Notes: generated from the sequence alone by a model not told the origin. DNA of 64,000 nucleotides from Albidovulum aestuarii (GCF_029961185.1 NZ_JASBQQ010000002.1:496001-560000); one strand, 5' to 3'. Positions 8,218 to 17,473 are shown, counted from the first letter of the stretch. Program-made: numbers and translations.

Positions 8218-9183
8218 TTACTGGGCCATATAGGCGTCGACCACGGCTTTGCCGGCGTCACCGGCGGCGGCAATCCACTCTTCGGTCATCGTGGCACCAA
8301 GACCCTTGAGCCCGTCCTTGAGTTCGGCCGAAGGCTCGGACACGGTCATGCCGTTCTCAGCCAGCGTCGCCAGATACTGCGCCGTCAGTTCGCGCGCCCG
8401 CGCCTCGCCCGAGGAAGCGGCCTGCGCACCGCAATCCATGATCGCAGCCTTGCCCGCATCGTCGAGCCCGTTGAAGCTGTCCTTGTTCACGAAGATCGTG
8501 TTGCGCGGCAACCAGGCCTGCACGTCATAGAAATGCGTGAGGCTCTCCCAGACCTTGGAATCGACGCCGGTCGAGCCCGAGGAGATGAAGCTTTCCGCAA
8601 CGCCCGTGGCAAGCGCCTGACTAAGCTCCGCCGCCTCGATCTGCACGGGCGTCATGCCCGCAAGTTCGGCAATGCGCGCGGTCGCGGCATTGTAGGCGCG
8701 GAACTTCACGCCCGCCATGTCGGCAACCGCATTGACCTCTTTCTTGAAGTAGAAGCCCTGCGGCGGCCACGGCACGGAATAGACATAGACGAGGTTCTGT
8801 TCATCCAGCGCCGCGACAATCGCGTCCTTTGCGGCTGCGGCCAGCTTGTTGCTGTCATCGAAGGAGGTCGCGAGGAAGGGGATCGAATCCACTCCGAACA
8901 TCGGGTTTTCATTGGCATGGGCCGAAAGGAGACGCTCGCCGATCGGGGCCTGCCCGGTCTGCACCGCGCGCTTGATATCGCTGCCCGAGAAGAGCGAGCC
9001 GTTCGGGTGGACCACGATCTCCAGCGCCCCGCCTGTGCCTTCCGTCACGCATTGGGCAAAGGTCACGCCATTCTCTGTGTGATAGTTCGTGGCCGGATAG
9101 GCCATCGGCATGTCCCATGTCTCGGCGGCAGCACCGGTAGCGGAAAGCGCCGTCGCGGCGAGCAGATAGGTCAGTTTTTTCAT
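8218..9183 (-). CDS. dctP: TRAP transporter substrate-binding protein DctP
   Basis: 321 residues with a cleavable signal peptide (MKKLTYLLAATALSATGAAA, cut after AAA). The mature protein has the DctP fold, with GVKFRAYN supplying the arginine that in this family pairs with the carboxylate of an organic-acid ligand, and LPRNTIFVNKDSFNGL near the C-terminus. It captures the substrate in the periplasm and passes it to DctQM. First gene of the operon; a CATCTCGTTCTCCCTG sequence before the start contains a reverse-complement GGGAGA Shine-Dalgarno. The ligand cannot be deduced. Confidence 0.92.
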   Translation of the reverse strand: MKKLTYLLAATALSATGAAAETWDMPMAYPATNYHTENGVTFAQCVTEGTGGALEIVVHPNGSLFSGSDIKRAVQTGQAPIGERLLSAHANENPMFGVDSIPFLATSFDDSNKLAAAAKDAIVAALDEQNLVYVYSVPWPPQGFYFKKEVNAVADMAGVKFRAYNAATARIAELAGMTPVQIEAAELSQALATGVAESFISSGSTGVDSKVWESLTHFYDVQAWLPRNTIFVNKDSFNGLDDAGKAAIMDCGAQAASSGEARARELTAQYLATLAENGMTVSEPSAELKDGLKGLGATMTEEWIAAAGDAGKAVVDAYMAQ

Positions 9184-9237
9184 CTCGTTCTCCCTGATTG
9201 ATTGTTGTGGTCGTTCCTTTGGCTTCTTTGTCCGGTG

Positions 9238-10485
9238 TTATTGAAAGCGGTCAGGCGCATAGGGCGCAAGGTTTATATTCGGGGCCGTGCCGGCAATGAG
9301 CTGCGCAAGGATGCGGCCCGTCTTCGGCCCACCGGTCAGCCCGACATGGTCATGGCCGAAACCGAGGAAGGCCCCTTTGATGCCCGGCACCGCGCCGATG
9401 ACAGGCGTGGAATCGCTGAGCGAGGGACGATGCCCCATCCATTCCACCGTCTCTTTCCACGCGATCCCCGGGATCGCCGCGCGGATCGAGCGTTCCAGTA
9501 ACCGGAAAGGCGCGCGAGAGGGCGGCGCGTCCAGCCCGCCGAACTCGACAATGCCTGCCAGCCGCAAGCGCCCCTCCATCGGCGTGACGACGAACTTGCC
9601 CGAGGCCACCATCACCGGCGAGCGTGGTATGATGTTCGGCTCCCACAATTCCAGATGATAACCGCGCTCGGCTTCCAGCGGCACCTTCAGGCCCAGCTTT
9701 TCGGCGATGGGTTTCGACCAGACCCCGGTCGCGAGAACCGCAGCGTCGCAGGCGATGGTCTCGCCCCCGACCCGAACGCCGGTCACGCAGCCTTTTTCCC
9801 GCACGATATCAGTGACTTCGCCGATGACCAGCCGCGCACCCTCGGCCTCGGCATGGGCGGCAAGGTCCTTCACATACCGGCCGGGGTCCGCGATGCGGCC
9901 ATGGTCTTTCAACCGCGCGGCGCATCCCAAGGCGGGCGAATAGGCCGGGTCATAGGCACGGAACGCCTCGCCTTCCAGAAGATCCCACTCGATGCCGTGC
10001 TCGGCCCGAACCGACCAGCCAAAGGCGTCGCCCTCGTAATGCGCCCGGTCGTTGTACAGAAAAAGGTAATCCGCCGGATGCAGCCATTTCTCGGCCCCCG
10101 TCCCCTTCGACAAGGCCTGATGCTCGGCAAGGCTGTCACCGATGATCGGGGCCATCGCCGCCGCCCGGCGTCGCACGGCGTCGGCATTGGCATGACCAAG
10201 GTAACTGATGAGCCATGGCGCGAGTTTCGGCAGATAGCCCCATTTCAGGAACAGGGGCTGGTTCGGATCAAAGAGCATTCGCGGCGCTTTGCGCAACAGA
10301 CCCGGCACCGTCACCGGCACGATGGAGCAGGAGGCAAGCACCCCGCCATTGCCATGGCTCGTGCCCTCGCCCGGCCCCTTGCGGTCGATCAGGATCACCC
10401 GGTGCCCGCCCCGTTGCAGCCAGATCGCGGTCGAAACACCGACGATGCCTGCGCCGATTATGGCGACTGTCGATCCGGCGCTCAT
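9238..10485 (-). CDS. FAD-dependent D-amino-acid dehydrogenase-like oxidoreductase (DadA/DAO family)
   Basis: 415 residues. The N-terminal Rossmann motif AIIGAGIVGVS (GxGxxG at residues 11-16) is followed by an acidic end of the second strand (ILIDRKGPGEGTSHGNGG), typical of DadA-like flavoproteins. A C-terminal GHRPSLSDSTPVIG and GFGHDHVGLTGGP close the FAD site. These enzymes oxidise the C-N bond of D-amino acids, N-methyl amino acids or hydroxyprolines. It is encoded just upstream of the TRAP genes on the same strand and is divergent from a LysR gene, so it likely metabolises what the TRAP system imports (inference). Confidence 0.88.
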   Translation of the reverse strand: MSAGSTVAIIGAGIVGVSTAIWLQRGGHRVILIDRKGPGEGTSHGNGGVLASCSIVPVTVPGLLRKAPRMLFDPNQPLFLKWGYLPKLAPWLISYLGHANADAVRRRAAAMAPIIGDSLAEHQALSKGTGAEKWLHPADYLFLYNDRAHYEGDAFGWSVRAEHGIEWDLLEGEAFRAYDPAYSPALGCAARLKDHGRIADPGRYVKDLAAHAEAEGARLVIGEVTDIVREKGCVTGVRVGGETIACDAAVLATGVWSKPIAEKLGLKVPLEAERGYHLELWEPNIIPRSPVMVASGKFVVTPMEGRLRLAGIVEFGGLDAPPSRAPFRLLERSIRAAIPGIAWKETVEWMGHRPSLSDSTPVIGAVPGIKGAFLGFGHDHVGLTGGPKTGRILAQLIAGTAPNINLAPYAPDRFQ

Positions 10486-10690
10486 ACCGTCCGCCCCCTT
10501 GGCTGGACGTCTTCGTCGCGGACCCGCCCGGCCTGCGTTACAGCGCGTTGCGCCTGCGGGCCAATGATCATCCTGTCAAAAGCGTCCATGCTTGGCAGCC
10601 TCCCGGTTGCGACCAGAATGCCTGCCACATTGCATCATCTCAAATACTAATATTTCGCGACTCCATAATCAAAAATGATATAGTTACGGA

Positions 10691-11599
10691 ATGAGTGCCC
10701 CATTCCGCCAATTTCAGGCCTTCCATGCCATCATCGAGCACGGCACCGTAACGGCCGCCGCCGAACACTTAGGCATTTCACAGCCCGCGATCAGCAACCT
10801 GCTTGCGCAGTTAGAGCGGAGCACGAAGCTCAAACTGTTCGAGCGCACGCGCGGGCGGCTGGTTCCCACACCCGAAGCGCATGTGCTCTTTGACGAAATC
10901 GATACCGTCGTGCGCGGCCTCGACCACGTGAATCAGGCTGTCGTCGACCTTCAGAACCAGACCGCCGGACAATTGCAGATCGCCACGAGCCACGCGCTGG
11001 CATTCGGCTTCATGCCTGCCGAGATCGCGAAATTCAGCGCCGGGCGGCCAAATCTGACCATCGCGTTTCAATCGCAGTATTCCAGCAAGATCCAGGAATG
11101 GGTGACGGCCGGTCTCTTTGAAATCGGCATCTGCGAGATGCCCGTTCGCATGGAAGGCCTTGAACAGCACCCATTCACCATTGAGACCTCATGCGCGATC
11201 CCGCGTTTCGCCGACGTGGCTGAACATGAACGGTTGAACCCGATGTTATTGAACGATTTTCCGTTCATCATCATGGGTGCCGATCACATGGTAACGCGCC
11301 GTACGCGCGAAGCGTTTCACACGGACGGCGCAAACTTTCGTATTCGCGGCCATACCGACCTCTTTCACAACGCGCTCAACCTCGTGAAGCAGGGCCTCGG
11401 AGCCGCGATGATCGACCCGTTCACGCTGGCCGCCGATGGCGGCGGGGAATATCTGGTCCGCCGGTTCGAGCCCGCAATCTACCTCGACATCGTGCTCATC
11501 ACCGCCCGCGGACGGCCACTTTCCATCATTGGCCAGCAATTTCTTGATCAGGTCGTGCCGCGGCTGACGCAAATCGCGGTAAACACTGACGGTCAGTAA
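10691..11599 (+). CDS. LysR-family transcriptional regulator
   Basis: 302 residues with an N-terminal LysR winged helix (FRQFQAFHAIIEHGTVTAAA, then ISQPAISNLLAQLERSTKLKLFERTRGRL) and a LysR substrate domain. It is divergent from the DadA-like/TRAP/BASS operon over a 205-base intergenic region (10486-10690). That region holds an ATCA-AAAA-TGAT inverted repeat at 10668-10679, close to the LysR start, a plausible autoregulatory half of an operator. The regulator is therefore likely to control the neighbouring transport/oxidase operon. Confidence 0.92.
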   Translation: MSAPFRQFQAFHAIIEHGTVTAAAEHLGISQPAISNLLAQLERSTKLKLFERTRGRLVPTPEAHVLFDEIDTVVRGLDHVNQAVVDLQNQTAGQLQIATSHALAFGFMPAEIAKFSAGRPNLTIAFQSQYSSKIQEWVTAGLFEIGICEMPVRMEGLEQHPFTIETSCAIPRFADVAEHERLNPMLLNDFPFIIMGADHMVTRRTREAFHTDGANFRIRGHTDLFHNALNLVKQGLGAAMIDPFTLAADGGGEYLVRRFEPAIYLDIVLITARGRPLSIIGQQFLDQVVPRLTQIAVNTDGQ

Positions 11600-11624
11600 T
11601 CCGCACCCGGGCGCTCTTCCAGCT

Positions 11625-13316
11625 TCATCCCATCCACCGTCTGACCGGGGCGGCAGCTTCTTCCAAAGGCTGGGTGACGATATCGACCAGTGTCGGCCCG
11701 TCATGCGCCAATGCTTCGCGCAATACGCTTTCCAGACGGGCCGGGTCCTCCACCCGCCAGCTTTTCACGCCGAAGGCGGCGGCGATGGCGGCCTGATCGC
11801 TGCGGCTGAAATCCACGTTGTAATAACGCGCGCCCTTGTCGGCCTTCTGGCTGGCTTTGATCCAGCCGAAACTCGCGTTGGAAAAGACGATGTAGGTGAT
11901 ATCGGCCCGTGCCCGGCAGATGGTCTCCAGCTCGCCGCAGCTGAACCCGAATGACCCGTCCCCCATCAGCGCCACGACCTTGGCGTCCGGCCGCCCGTAC
12001 CATGCGCCAAGCGCGGCGGGCAGCGCGTAGCCGAGCGCGCCGTGGGCGCGGTTGGTGATGAAATGCCGCCCCGCCTGCGGCAGTTGGTAATAGGCCGAGA
12101 AATAGGGGCAGCTTGTACCGGGGTCGGAAAGGATCACCGCGTCCTCGGGCAGAACGCGTTGAAGCGTCGCGATCACCCGTTCGGGCCGGATGGGGGCGTC
12201 GTCGCTCTCGGCAAGCGCCCGGAACCGGTCGAACTTGCAGCGGCGGATTTCCGTGACCTGCGCCGCGCCGCCGAAATCGGCGCGGGTTTCGGGGCGCTGA
12301 TCCAGAAGCCGGTTTATCTCGGCCAGAGCCAGCTGCAGATCGGCCACCACGCCGACCTCGGTCGGATAGTTTGCGCCGATCACCATCGGGTCGCTGTCGA
12401 AATGCACGATCCGTGCGCCGGGTCGCGGGGCCTCCCACCGCGCAGTGGTCGTGGACCCTGCCCGGCAACCCATGAAAACCACGAGGTCCGCCGCCTCCAT
12501 CGCCGCCCATGTCTCATCCGTACCGCCGTTCGACCCGACGACGCCCACCGCATTCGGATGGGTCTCGGCCAGCGACCCCTGCCCCGAAATCGACGTCGCG
12601 ACCGGGATGTCGAGCCGGGTGGCAAGGCGCGCCAGTTCCTCCATCGCGCCTGCGATCACCACGCCGCCACCACAGACAATGAGAGGGGATTTCGCCGACA
12701 GGATCGCCTCCAATGCGGCCTCGACCGCGCCGGGCGCGGGGGCGGCGGGATAGGCGGGGAATGTCTGCAAGGCTGGATCGGCCCAGAGATCGGCGGAGTC
12801 CACCGGATCGTATTGAATGTCATAGGGCAGACCGATATGCGCCGCCCCCGGCCGACTGGTCACCATCGCGCGGAAGGCCGCGCGGACCATGCGCGGAATG
12901 TGATCGGCCCGCCGGATCACCGTGTTCCACTTGGTCAGGGGCCGCATCATCGCCTGCTGATCGACCTCGGTCAGCGGATATTTCCCGTAGCTCGCGACCG
13001 AGACATCACTGGTGATGCCCAGAACCGCATAGCTCGACTCCGACGCCTCGATCAGCCCCGGCAGGATATAGGTCGCCCCGCCGCCCGACGGCCCCTCGCA
13101 GACGCCCGGCCGCCCGGTGACGCGGGCATAGGCATCGGCCATGTAGGTGGCCGACCGTTCGTCGCGGGTCAGGATATGAGTGATGCCGTGGTCCAGTTTC
13201 AGCAGGCTGTCATAAAGCGGCAGGCTGGTGTCGCCGCACAGGCCGAAGATATGGCGGACGCCATGCGCCTCCAGCATCCGCACCATCGCGTCGGCGCCGT
13301 TCAGGGTGTTGGACAT
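11625..13316 (-). CDS. ThDP-dependent enzyme, acetolactate synthase-like
   Basis: 563 residues in the three-domain ThDP fold. The N-terminal pyrimidine-binding domain has LTRDERSATYMADAYARVTG with the activating Glu; the central domain has CGGGVVIAGAMEELARLA; the C-terminal diphosphate-binding domain has MGDGSFGFSCGELETICRA and a downstream NASFGW. The start ATG at 13316 matches the family N-terminus (MSNTLNGADAMVRMLEAHGV); the frame remains open much further upstream but that part is antisense. There is no small regulatory subunit (ilvH) or other branched-chain gene nearby, so it is more likely a decarboxylase or carboligase of a catabolic route than acetolactate synthase. Divergent from the racemase-family gene. 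Confidence 0.88.
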   Translation of the reverse strand: MSNTLNGADAMVRMLEAHGVRHIFGLCGDTSLPLYDSLLKLDHGITHILTRDERSATYMADAYARVTGRPGVCEGPSGGGATYILPGLIEASESSYAVLGITSDVSVASYGKYPLTEVDQQAMMRPLTKWNTVIRRADHIPRMVRAAFRAMVTSRPGAAHIGLPYDIQYDPVDSADLWADPALQTFPAYPAAPAPGAVEAALEAILSAKSPLIVCGGGVVIAGAMEELARLATRLDIPVATSISGQGSLAETHPNAVGVVGSNGGTDETWAAMEAADLVVFMGCRAGSTTTARWEAPRPGARIVHFDSDPMVIGANYPTEVGVVADLQLALAEINRLLDQRPETRADFGGAAQVTEIRRCKFDRFRALAESDDAPIRPERVIATLQRVLPEDAVILSDPGTSCPYFSAYYQLPQAGRHFITNRAHGALGYALPAALGAWYGRPDAKVVALMGDGSFGFSCGELETICRARADITYIVFSNASFGWIKASQKADKGARYYNVDFSRSDQAAIAAAFGVKSWRVEDPARLESVLREALAHDGPTLVDIVTQPLEEAAAPVRRWMG

Positions 13317-13418
13317 CCGCTCCCTCAGCCGTGGGCTTGTTGCAGGACCGTTGCACGGGGCTGTTATTGCGTCAACGGGCGCGGTAGACTTTACAATGAG
13401 TTGCGAGAGGCGGTGGCT

Positions 13419-14159
13419 ATGATCGAAACTGGCGGCAAGACGGTCTATGGCGCGACACTTGGCATCCTGATGCTTGAGACGCAGTTCCCCCGCATTCCCG
13501 GCGATATCGGCAACGCGCTGACCTGGCCCTTTCCGGTCCAGTACCGCATCGTGCGCGGCGCCACGCCCGACAATGTGGTGCGTGGCGACGCCGAAGCGCG
13601 GCTGGAGGATTTCATCGCGGCGGGCCGCGATCTGGTCGCCCATGGCTGCGACGGCATCGCCACGAATTGCGGGTTCCTCGTGCCCCTGCAAGACCGCATG
13701 GCCGAGGCCCTCGGTGTGCCGGTCGCCAGTTCGTCCCTGATGCAGGTGCCGATGGTCAGGCGCACCCTGCCGAAGAAAAAGCGGGTCGGCGTCGTCACCA
13801 TTTCCCGCGCGACGCTCACGCAAAGACATCTCGCCGCAGCAGGCATTCCCGCCGATACCCCCGTCGTCGGCACCGACGAAGGCAAGGAGTTCACGCAGAA
13901 GATCCTCTCCGACGCCCCCGATATCGACTTCGCTCAGGCCCGTGCCGATGTCGTCGACGCCGCACTCCGCCTGCAGAAAAAGACGCGGGACCTTGGCGCC
14001 ATCGTTCTGGAATGCACCAACATGGTCCCCTATGCCGCCGATGTGCGCCGCGCGACCGGGCTGCCGGTCTTTTCGATCTATACCTACCTCGTCTGGTTCC
14101 AGGCCGCCCTGATGCCGCGCCGGTTTTCGCCAGAACTGGATGATGGCGGACACGCATAA
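13419..14159 (+). CDS. Asp/Glu/hydantoin racemase superfamily protein
   Basis: 246 residues. Two cysteines sit in the positions used as acid/base pair by this superfamily: ATNCGFL in the N-terminal half and VLECTNMVPYA in the C-terminal half, with a duplicated alpha/beta arrangement. Such enzymes are amino-acid racemases, hydantoin racemases, maleate isomerases or arylmalonate decarboxylases; the exact reaction is not readable. I set the start at ATG 13419 (MIETGGKTVYGATLG); the frame is open far upstream, but that is antisense to the ThDP enzyme. It is transcribed divergently from that enzyme with about 100 bases between, suggesting shared control. Confidence 0.82.
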   Translation: MIETGGKTVYGATLGILMLETQFPRIPGDIGNALTWPFPVQYRIVRGATPDNVVRGDAEARLEDFIAAGRDLVAHGCDGIATNCGFLVPLQDRMAEALGVPVASSSLMQVPMVRRTLPKKKRVGVVTISRATLTQRHLAAAGIPADTPVVGTDEGKEFTQKILSDAPDIDFAQARADVVDAALRLQKKTRDLGAIVLECTNMVPYAADVRRATGLPVFSIYTYLVWFQAALMPRRFSPELDDGGHA

Positions 14160-14309
14160 TCCGACCGCACCGGCCGTCAGGCACGCCCCGGCCGCGCGGC
14201 AGGATCCGGCACCCCGCCCCCGCACAAATGCGCACCGCCGCAATTGTTCGCGCAGCCCCGATCGGCTATCCTCACCACCAACAGAGGCAGCGAGCAGGCC
14301 CACCCGCCG

Positions 14310-15329
14310 ATGACGGCGCTCAAGGAATATCAGCGGCTGGAATGCACCGGCCTGTGGCGCGACACACCCGACGCGCAACGGCGCGAGGTCATCGTCGCGT
14401 TCGGCGATGCCACGCTCGTCATCTCGGATGCCCGCAACACCCGCGCGCTGGCCCATTGGTCGCTGCCCGCCATCATCCGGCTGAACCCCGGCGAACAGCC
14501 GGCCATATTCACCCCCGGCACCGATGCCGGCGAAGAGCTTGAGATCGAGGACGAGACGATGGTCGCCGCCATCGCCAAGGTTCATGCCCTGATCGAGGCG
14601 CGCCGCCCGCATCCGGGGCGGTTGCGCACGGTGCTGCTCGGGATCGTTCTGGCCCTCGTGATCGCGCTTGGCCTCTTCTGGATGCCGCGCACGGTGATCG
14701 AACACACTTCGGCCGCTTTGCCCCATGTCAAACGGCAGGAAATCGGCCTTGCCGCTTTGGCCGACATGACGCGCCTCACCGGGCTTGCCTGCGATGCGCC
14801 CGAGGGCCGCGCGGCCCTTGCGCGCCTTAGCACCCGGCTTCTCGGCCCCGGCGGGCGTATCGTCGTCCTGCCCGAAGGGCTCGACGCCACCGCGCATCTG
14901 CCCGGTGGCCTGATCCTCGTGCCGCGCCGCGCGGTCGAGGAGGAAACCAATCCCGATATCCTCGCAGGCCGGATCCTTGCCGAGGATCTGCGCCGACAGG
15001 CGGGCACGCCAATGGCCGACCTTTTGCGCCATGCCGGGCTGCGCGCAACCTTGCGGCTCCTGACCACCGGCGACCTGCCCGGTGAATCCGTCTCGGGCTA
15101 CGGCGAAACCGTTCTCGCCGTCACGCCGCGCCCGGTCGACCTTGCGAAACTCGTCGGGCGTTTCAAGGCAGCGGGCGTCTCGTCAACCGCCTATGCCTAT
15201 TCCGTCGACCCCAGCGGCGAGGCCGTTCTGGCCCTGATCGAGACCGACCCGTTCCGCACGACACCCGCGCCGGAACCGCTGCTCAGCGATAGCGACTGGG
15301 TCGCGCTTCAGGGCATCTGCGACGGGTAA
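14310..15329 (+). CDS. Conserved membrane protein with decayed M48-like segment
   Basis: 339 residues, not a recognised enzyme. The N-terminal about 100 residues are a soluble domain (ECTGLWRDT and a VIVAFGDATLVISDARN segment), followed by one transmembrane helix (RTVLLGIVLALVIALGLFWM, around residues 105-125) and an extracytoplasmic C-terminal domain. The C-terminal domain includes LPGGLILVPRRAVEEETNPD then AGRILAEDLRR. This has the look of the M48 zinc-peptidase core (LPGG-x-IYVTRGLL ... LAHEIGH) with the HExxH replaced by AEDLRR, so I infer an inactive peptidase-like domain. Start ATG 14310 was chosen over an upstream ATG at 14244. It ends six bases before the convergent upp stop. Confidence 0.75.
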   Translation: MTALKEYQRLECTGLWRDTPDAQRREVIVAFGDATLVISDARNTRALAHWSLPAIIRLNPGEQPAIFTPGTDAGEELEIEDETMVAAIAKVHALIEARRPHPGRLRTVLLGIVLALVIALGLFWMPRTVIEHTSAALPHVKRQEIGLAALADMTRLTGLACDAPEGRAALARLSTRLLGPGGRIVVLPEGLDATAHLPGGLILVPRRAVEEETNPDILAGRILAEDLRRQAGTPMADLLRHAGLRATLRLLTTGDLPGESVSGYGETVLAVTPRPVDLAKLVGRFKAAGVSSTAYAYSVDPSGEAVLALIETDPFRTTPAPEPLLSDSDWVALQGICDG

Positions 15330-15335
15330 AGCCGC

Positions 15336-15968
15336 TCACTTCGTCCCGAACATGCGGTCCCCGGCATCGCCAAGACCCGGAACGATATAGCCGTGATCGT
15401 TCAGATGGCTGTCGAGCGCCGCGGTGACGATCGGCACATCGGGATGCGCCTCCTTCATCCGGGCGACGCCTTCCGGGGCGGCCAGAAGGCACATGAAGCG
15501 GATATTCTTCGCCCCCGACTTCTTCAGAAGGTCGATGGCCGCAGCCGAGGAATTGCCGGTCGCCAGCATCGGGTCGAGCGCGATGACCAGCCGGTCCTCA
15601 AGGTTCGCGGGAACCTTGTAGTAATATTGCACCGGCTGCAGCGTCTCGGGGTCGCGGTAAAGCCCGACAAACCCGACCCGCGCCGCCGGGATCAGTTCCA
15701 GCACACCGTCCAGAAGGCCGTTGCCCGCCCTGAGGATCGAAATCAGCGCCAGCTTCTTGCCGTCGATCACCGGCGCGTCCATCGGGCACAAGGGCGTCTC
15801 GATCCGCTTCGTCGTCATCTCCATCTCGCGCGTGATCTCATAGGCCAGAAGCTGGCTGATCTCGCGCAGAAGGCGGCGAAAAGAATTGGTGGAAGTGTCC
15901 TTTTCCCGCATCAAGGTCAGCTTGTGCTGCACCAAGGGATGGGTGACGACGGTCAGATGGTTGTGCAT
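15336..15968 (-). CDS. upp: uracil phosphoribosyltransferase
   Basis: 210 residues, converting uracil and PRPP to UMP. The start [17 protein letters not shown] is classical, and the family motifs follow: [15 protein letters not shown], and the PRPP-binding loop [12 protein letters not shown], then the C-terminal [14 protein letters not shown]. It is the salvage partner of the pyrimidine deaminase and phosphorylase genes to its right. About 380 bases separate it from add. Start ATG 15968 is preferred over an upstream GTG-type extension. Confidence 0.97.
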   Translation of the reverse strand: MHNHLTVVTHPLVQHKLTLMREKDTSTNSFRRLLREISQLLAYEITREMEMTTKRIETPLCPMDAPVIDGKKLALISILRAGNGLLDGVLELIPAARVGFVGLYRDPETLQPVQYYYKVPANLEDRLVIALDPMLATGNSSAAAIDLLKKSGAKNIRFMCLLAAPEGVARMKEAHPDVPIVTAALDSHLNDHGYIVPGLGDAGDRMFGTK

Positions 15969-16348
15969 GGCGGCCCCCGGGATGATGTCTGGCAATCACC
16001 CGAGGCCTGACCGATCCACCCGCCCGCGTCAAGTCCGGGTACTGTGGTCAAGGTAGGAGGTGTCTCGGCTTGCGAACGAAGCGGACGTTCAGGCAAGCCC
16101 ACTTTCGCCCGGAATCAAGCCGAAGGCGCCGGGCGAGCGCCTGCCCGTCCCGGCGGGCTGGCGCTTTTGCAACCGTGCGCTTCGCGTGAAGGCGGAGGAG
16201 TTTTGCGACGATAAACTGCCCTGAATATAGGTCGCCGCGCCACCCCACGGGCAGTCGACCGCCAGGCTTACGCTGCGAATGGAGCAAATGCCCGCTGAAG
16301 GCCCCCAAGCGGACGTTGGAACTGACAGGGCAGGATGGCGGTGAGGAC
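15969..16348. other. upp-add intergenic region without a recognisable gene
   Basis: About 380 bases between upp and add. I see no gene with family motifs; an open minus-strand frame here reads basic, low-complexity protein and runs into add in the wrong frame. The stretch contains two direct copies of AAGCGGACGTT at 16079-16089 and 16307-16317, 228 bases apart. It may be the relic of a degenerated gene or a small repeat-flanked insertion, and it must include the promoter of upp near its left end. Confidence 0.5.
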
Positions 16349-17329
16349 CTACCCCGCCAACCGCTTCGCCACCGCTTCACGCGTCGCATCGTCGCAGAAG
16401 GCCGCCGCGATGGAGGTCCTCGCGACCTCCTCGAACACCCCGTCATCCCAGTCGAACGCCTCGGCCAGCATGTGGTATTCGCGCGCCATCGTTGTGTGGA
16501 AGAAGGGCGGATCGTCGGTGGAAACCGTCACCTTCACCCCGCGTTCCCGGAGCCGGTGAATCGGATGCGCGCGCCAACCGGGATAGAGCCCGAGGGCGAT
16601 GTTCGAGCCCGGACAGACCTCCAGCACAATCCCCTTCTCGGCAATCTCATCGACCAAAGCGAGGTCCTCGATAGCGCGGACCCCGTGGCCCACCCGTTCG
16701 ACCCCCAGATCGCGGATCGCATCGCGCACGCTGTCCGGCCCGCCCCATTCCCCGGCATGGGCGGTCAGCCTAAGCCCCGCCTCGCGCGCCGCATCGAAGG
16801 ACCACGCAAAATCCTTGGGCTTGCCCATCTTCTCGTCCCCGGCAAGGCCGAACCCGACGAGCCAGTCGCCCGCCGTCTCGGCGGCACAAAGCGCGGTCTC
16901 CTTCGCCTTCTCCGGCCCGAAATGGCGGATCGCCGTGACGATGCCGCGCAGCACGATCCCGTCACGTTTTTCCGCCAGACCGGCTGCCTCGCGGATCGCG
17001 TGCAGGTATTCCCGCCATGCGCCCACATCGCGCCCACCGCAGAAATCCGGGCTGAGAAACGTCTCGGTATAGATCACGCCAGAGGCGGCACTTTCCTCCA
17101 GCACGGCCAACGTCAGCCGGTGGTAGTCCTCGGGTGTCTTCAACGTCTCGGTCGCGGCCTCGTAGACTTTCAGGAAGTGCCAGAAGTCGGTATAGCTGTA
17201 ATTGCCCCGCTCATCGAAAATGCCGGAGATATCCATCTTCTTCTCGGCGGCAAGGCCGCGGATGAAGGCAGGCGGTGCGGCACCTTCCAGATGCAGGTGA
17301 AGTTCCACCTTCGGGTGGGTCCGGGTCAT
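16349..17329 (-). CDS. add: adenosine deaminase
   Basis: 326 residues, hydrolysing adenosine or deoxyadenosine to inosine. The zinc-binding start motif KVELHLHLEGA is at the N-terminus, the substrate/catalytic motif HAGEWGGPDSV in the middle (with the second His and Glu), and STDDPPFFHTTM near the C-terminus supplies the zinc-ligand Asp. Start ATG 17329 (MTRTHPKVELHLHLEG) places the zinc motif at the usual distance; the upstream extension is not typical. Part of the nucleoside-salvage block with deoB, deoA and cdd. Confidence 0.96.
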   Translation of the reverse strand: MTRTHPKVELHLHLEGAAPPAFIRGLAAEKKMDISGIFDERGNYSYTDFWHFLKVYEAATETLKTPEDYHRLTLAVLEESAASGVIYTETFLSPDFCGGRDVGAWREYLHAIREAAGLAEKRDGIVLRGIVTAIRHFGPEKAKETALCAAETAGDWLVGFGLAGDEKMGKPKDFAWSFDAAREAGLRLTAHAGEWGGPDSVRDAIRDLGVERVGHGVRAIEDLALVDEIAEKGIVLEVCPGSNIALGLYPGWRAHPIHRLRERGVKVTVSTDDPPFFHTTMAREYHMLAEAFDWDDGVFEEVARTSIAAAFCDDATREAVAKRLAG

Positions 17330-17473
17330 GTCAGCACTCTCAGGCTTGGATCGGCGGGTCTTTCCACAGCCGTCAGCCCGTTGCAAGTCCGTGAACGCGG
17401 CGCGCGCCCTGTCGGGACGGATGCCATACGCAGGCCATACGCTTGCGGGACGGCCGCCATACGGGGATTCCGG

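Noticed and set aside
12042-13418. Upstream extension of the racemase-family frame to 705 residues
   Set aside because: This part is antisense to the ThDP enzyme and has no conserved motifs; the ATG at 13419 begins the real protein.
13317-15032. A minus-strand open frame continuing from the ThDP enzyme far upstream, giving an apparent 1135-residue protein
   Set aside because: It is antisense to the racemase-family and membrane-protein genes and lacks any domain; the ThDP enzyme has a normal start at 13316.
16048-16446. A 132-residue minus-strand frame between upp and add
   Set aside because: Basic, arginine-rich, featureless, and it overlaps add in a different frame.
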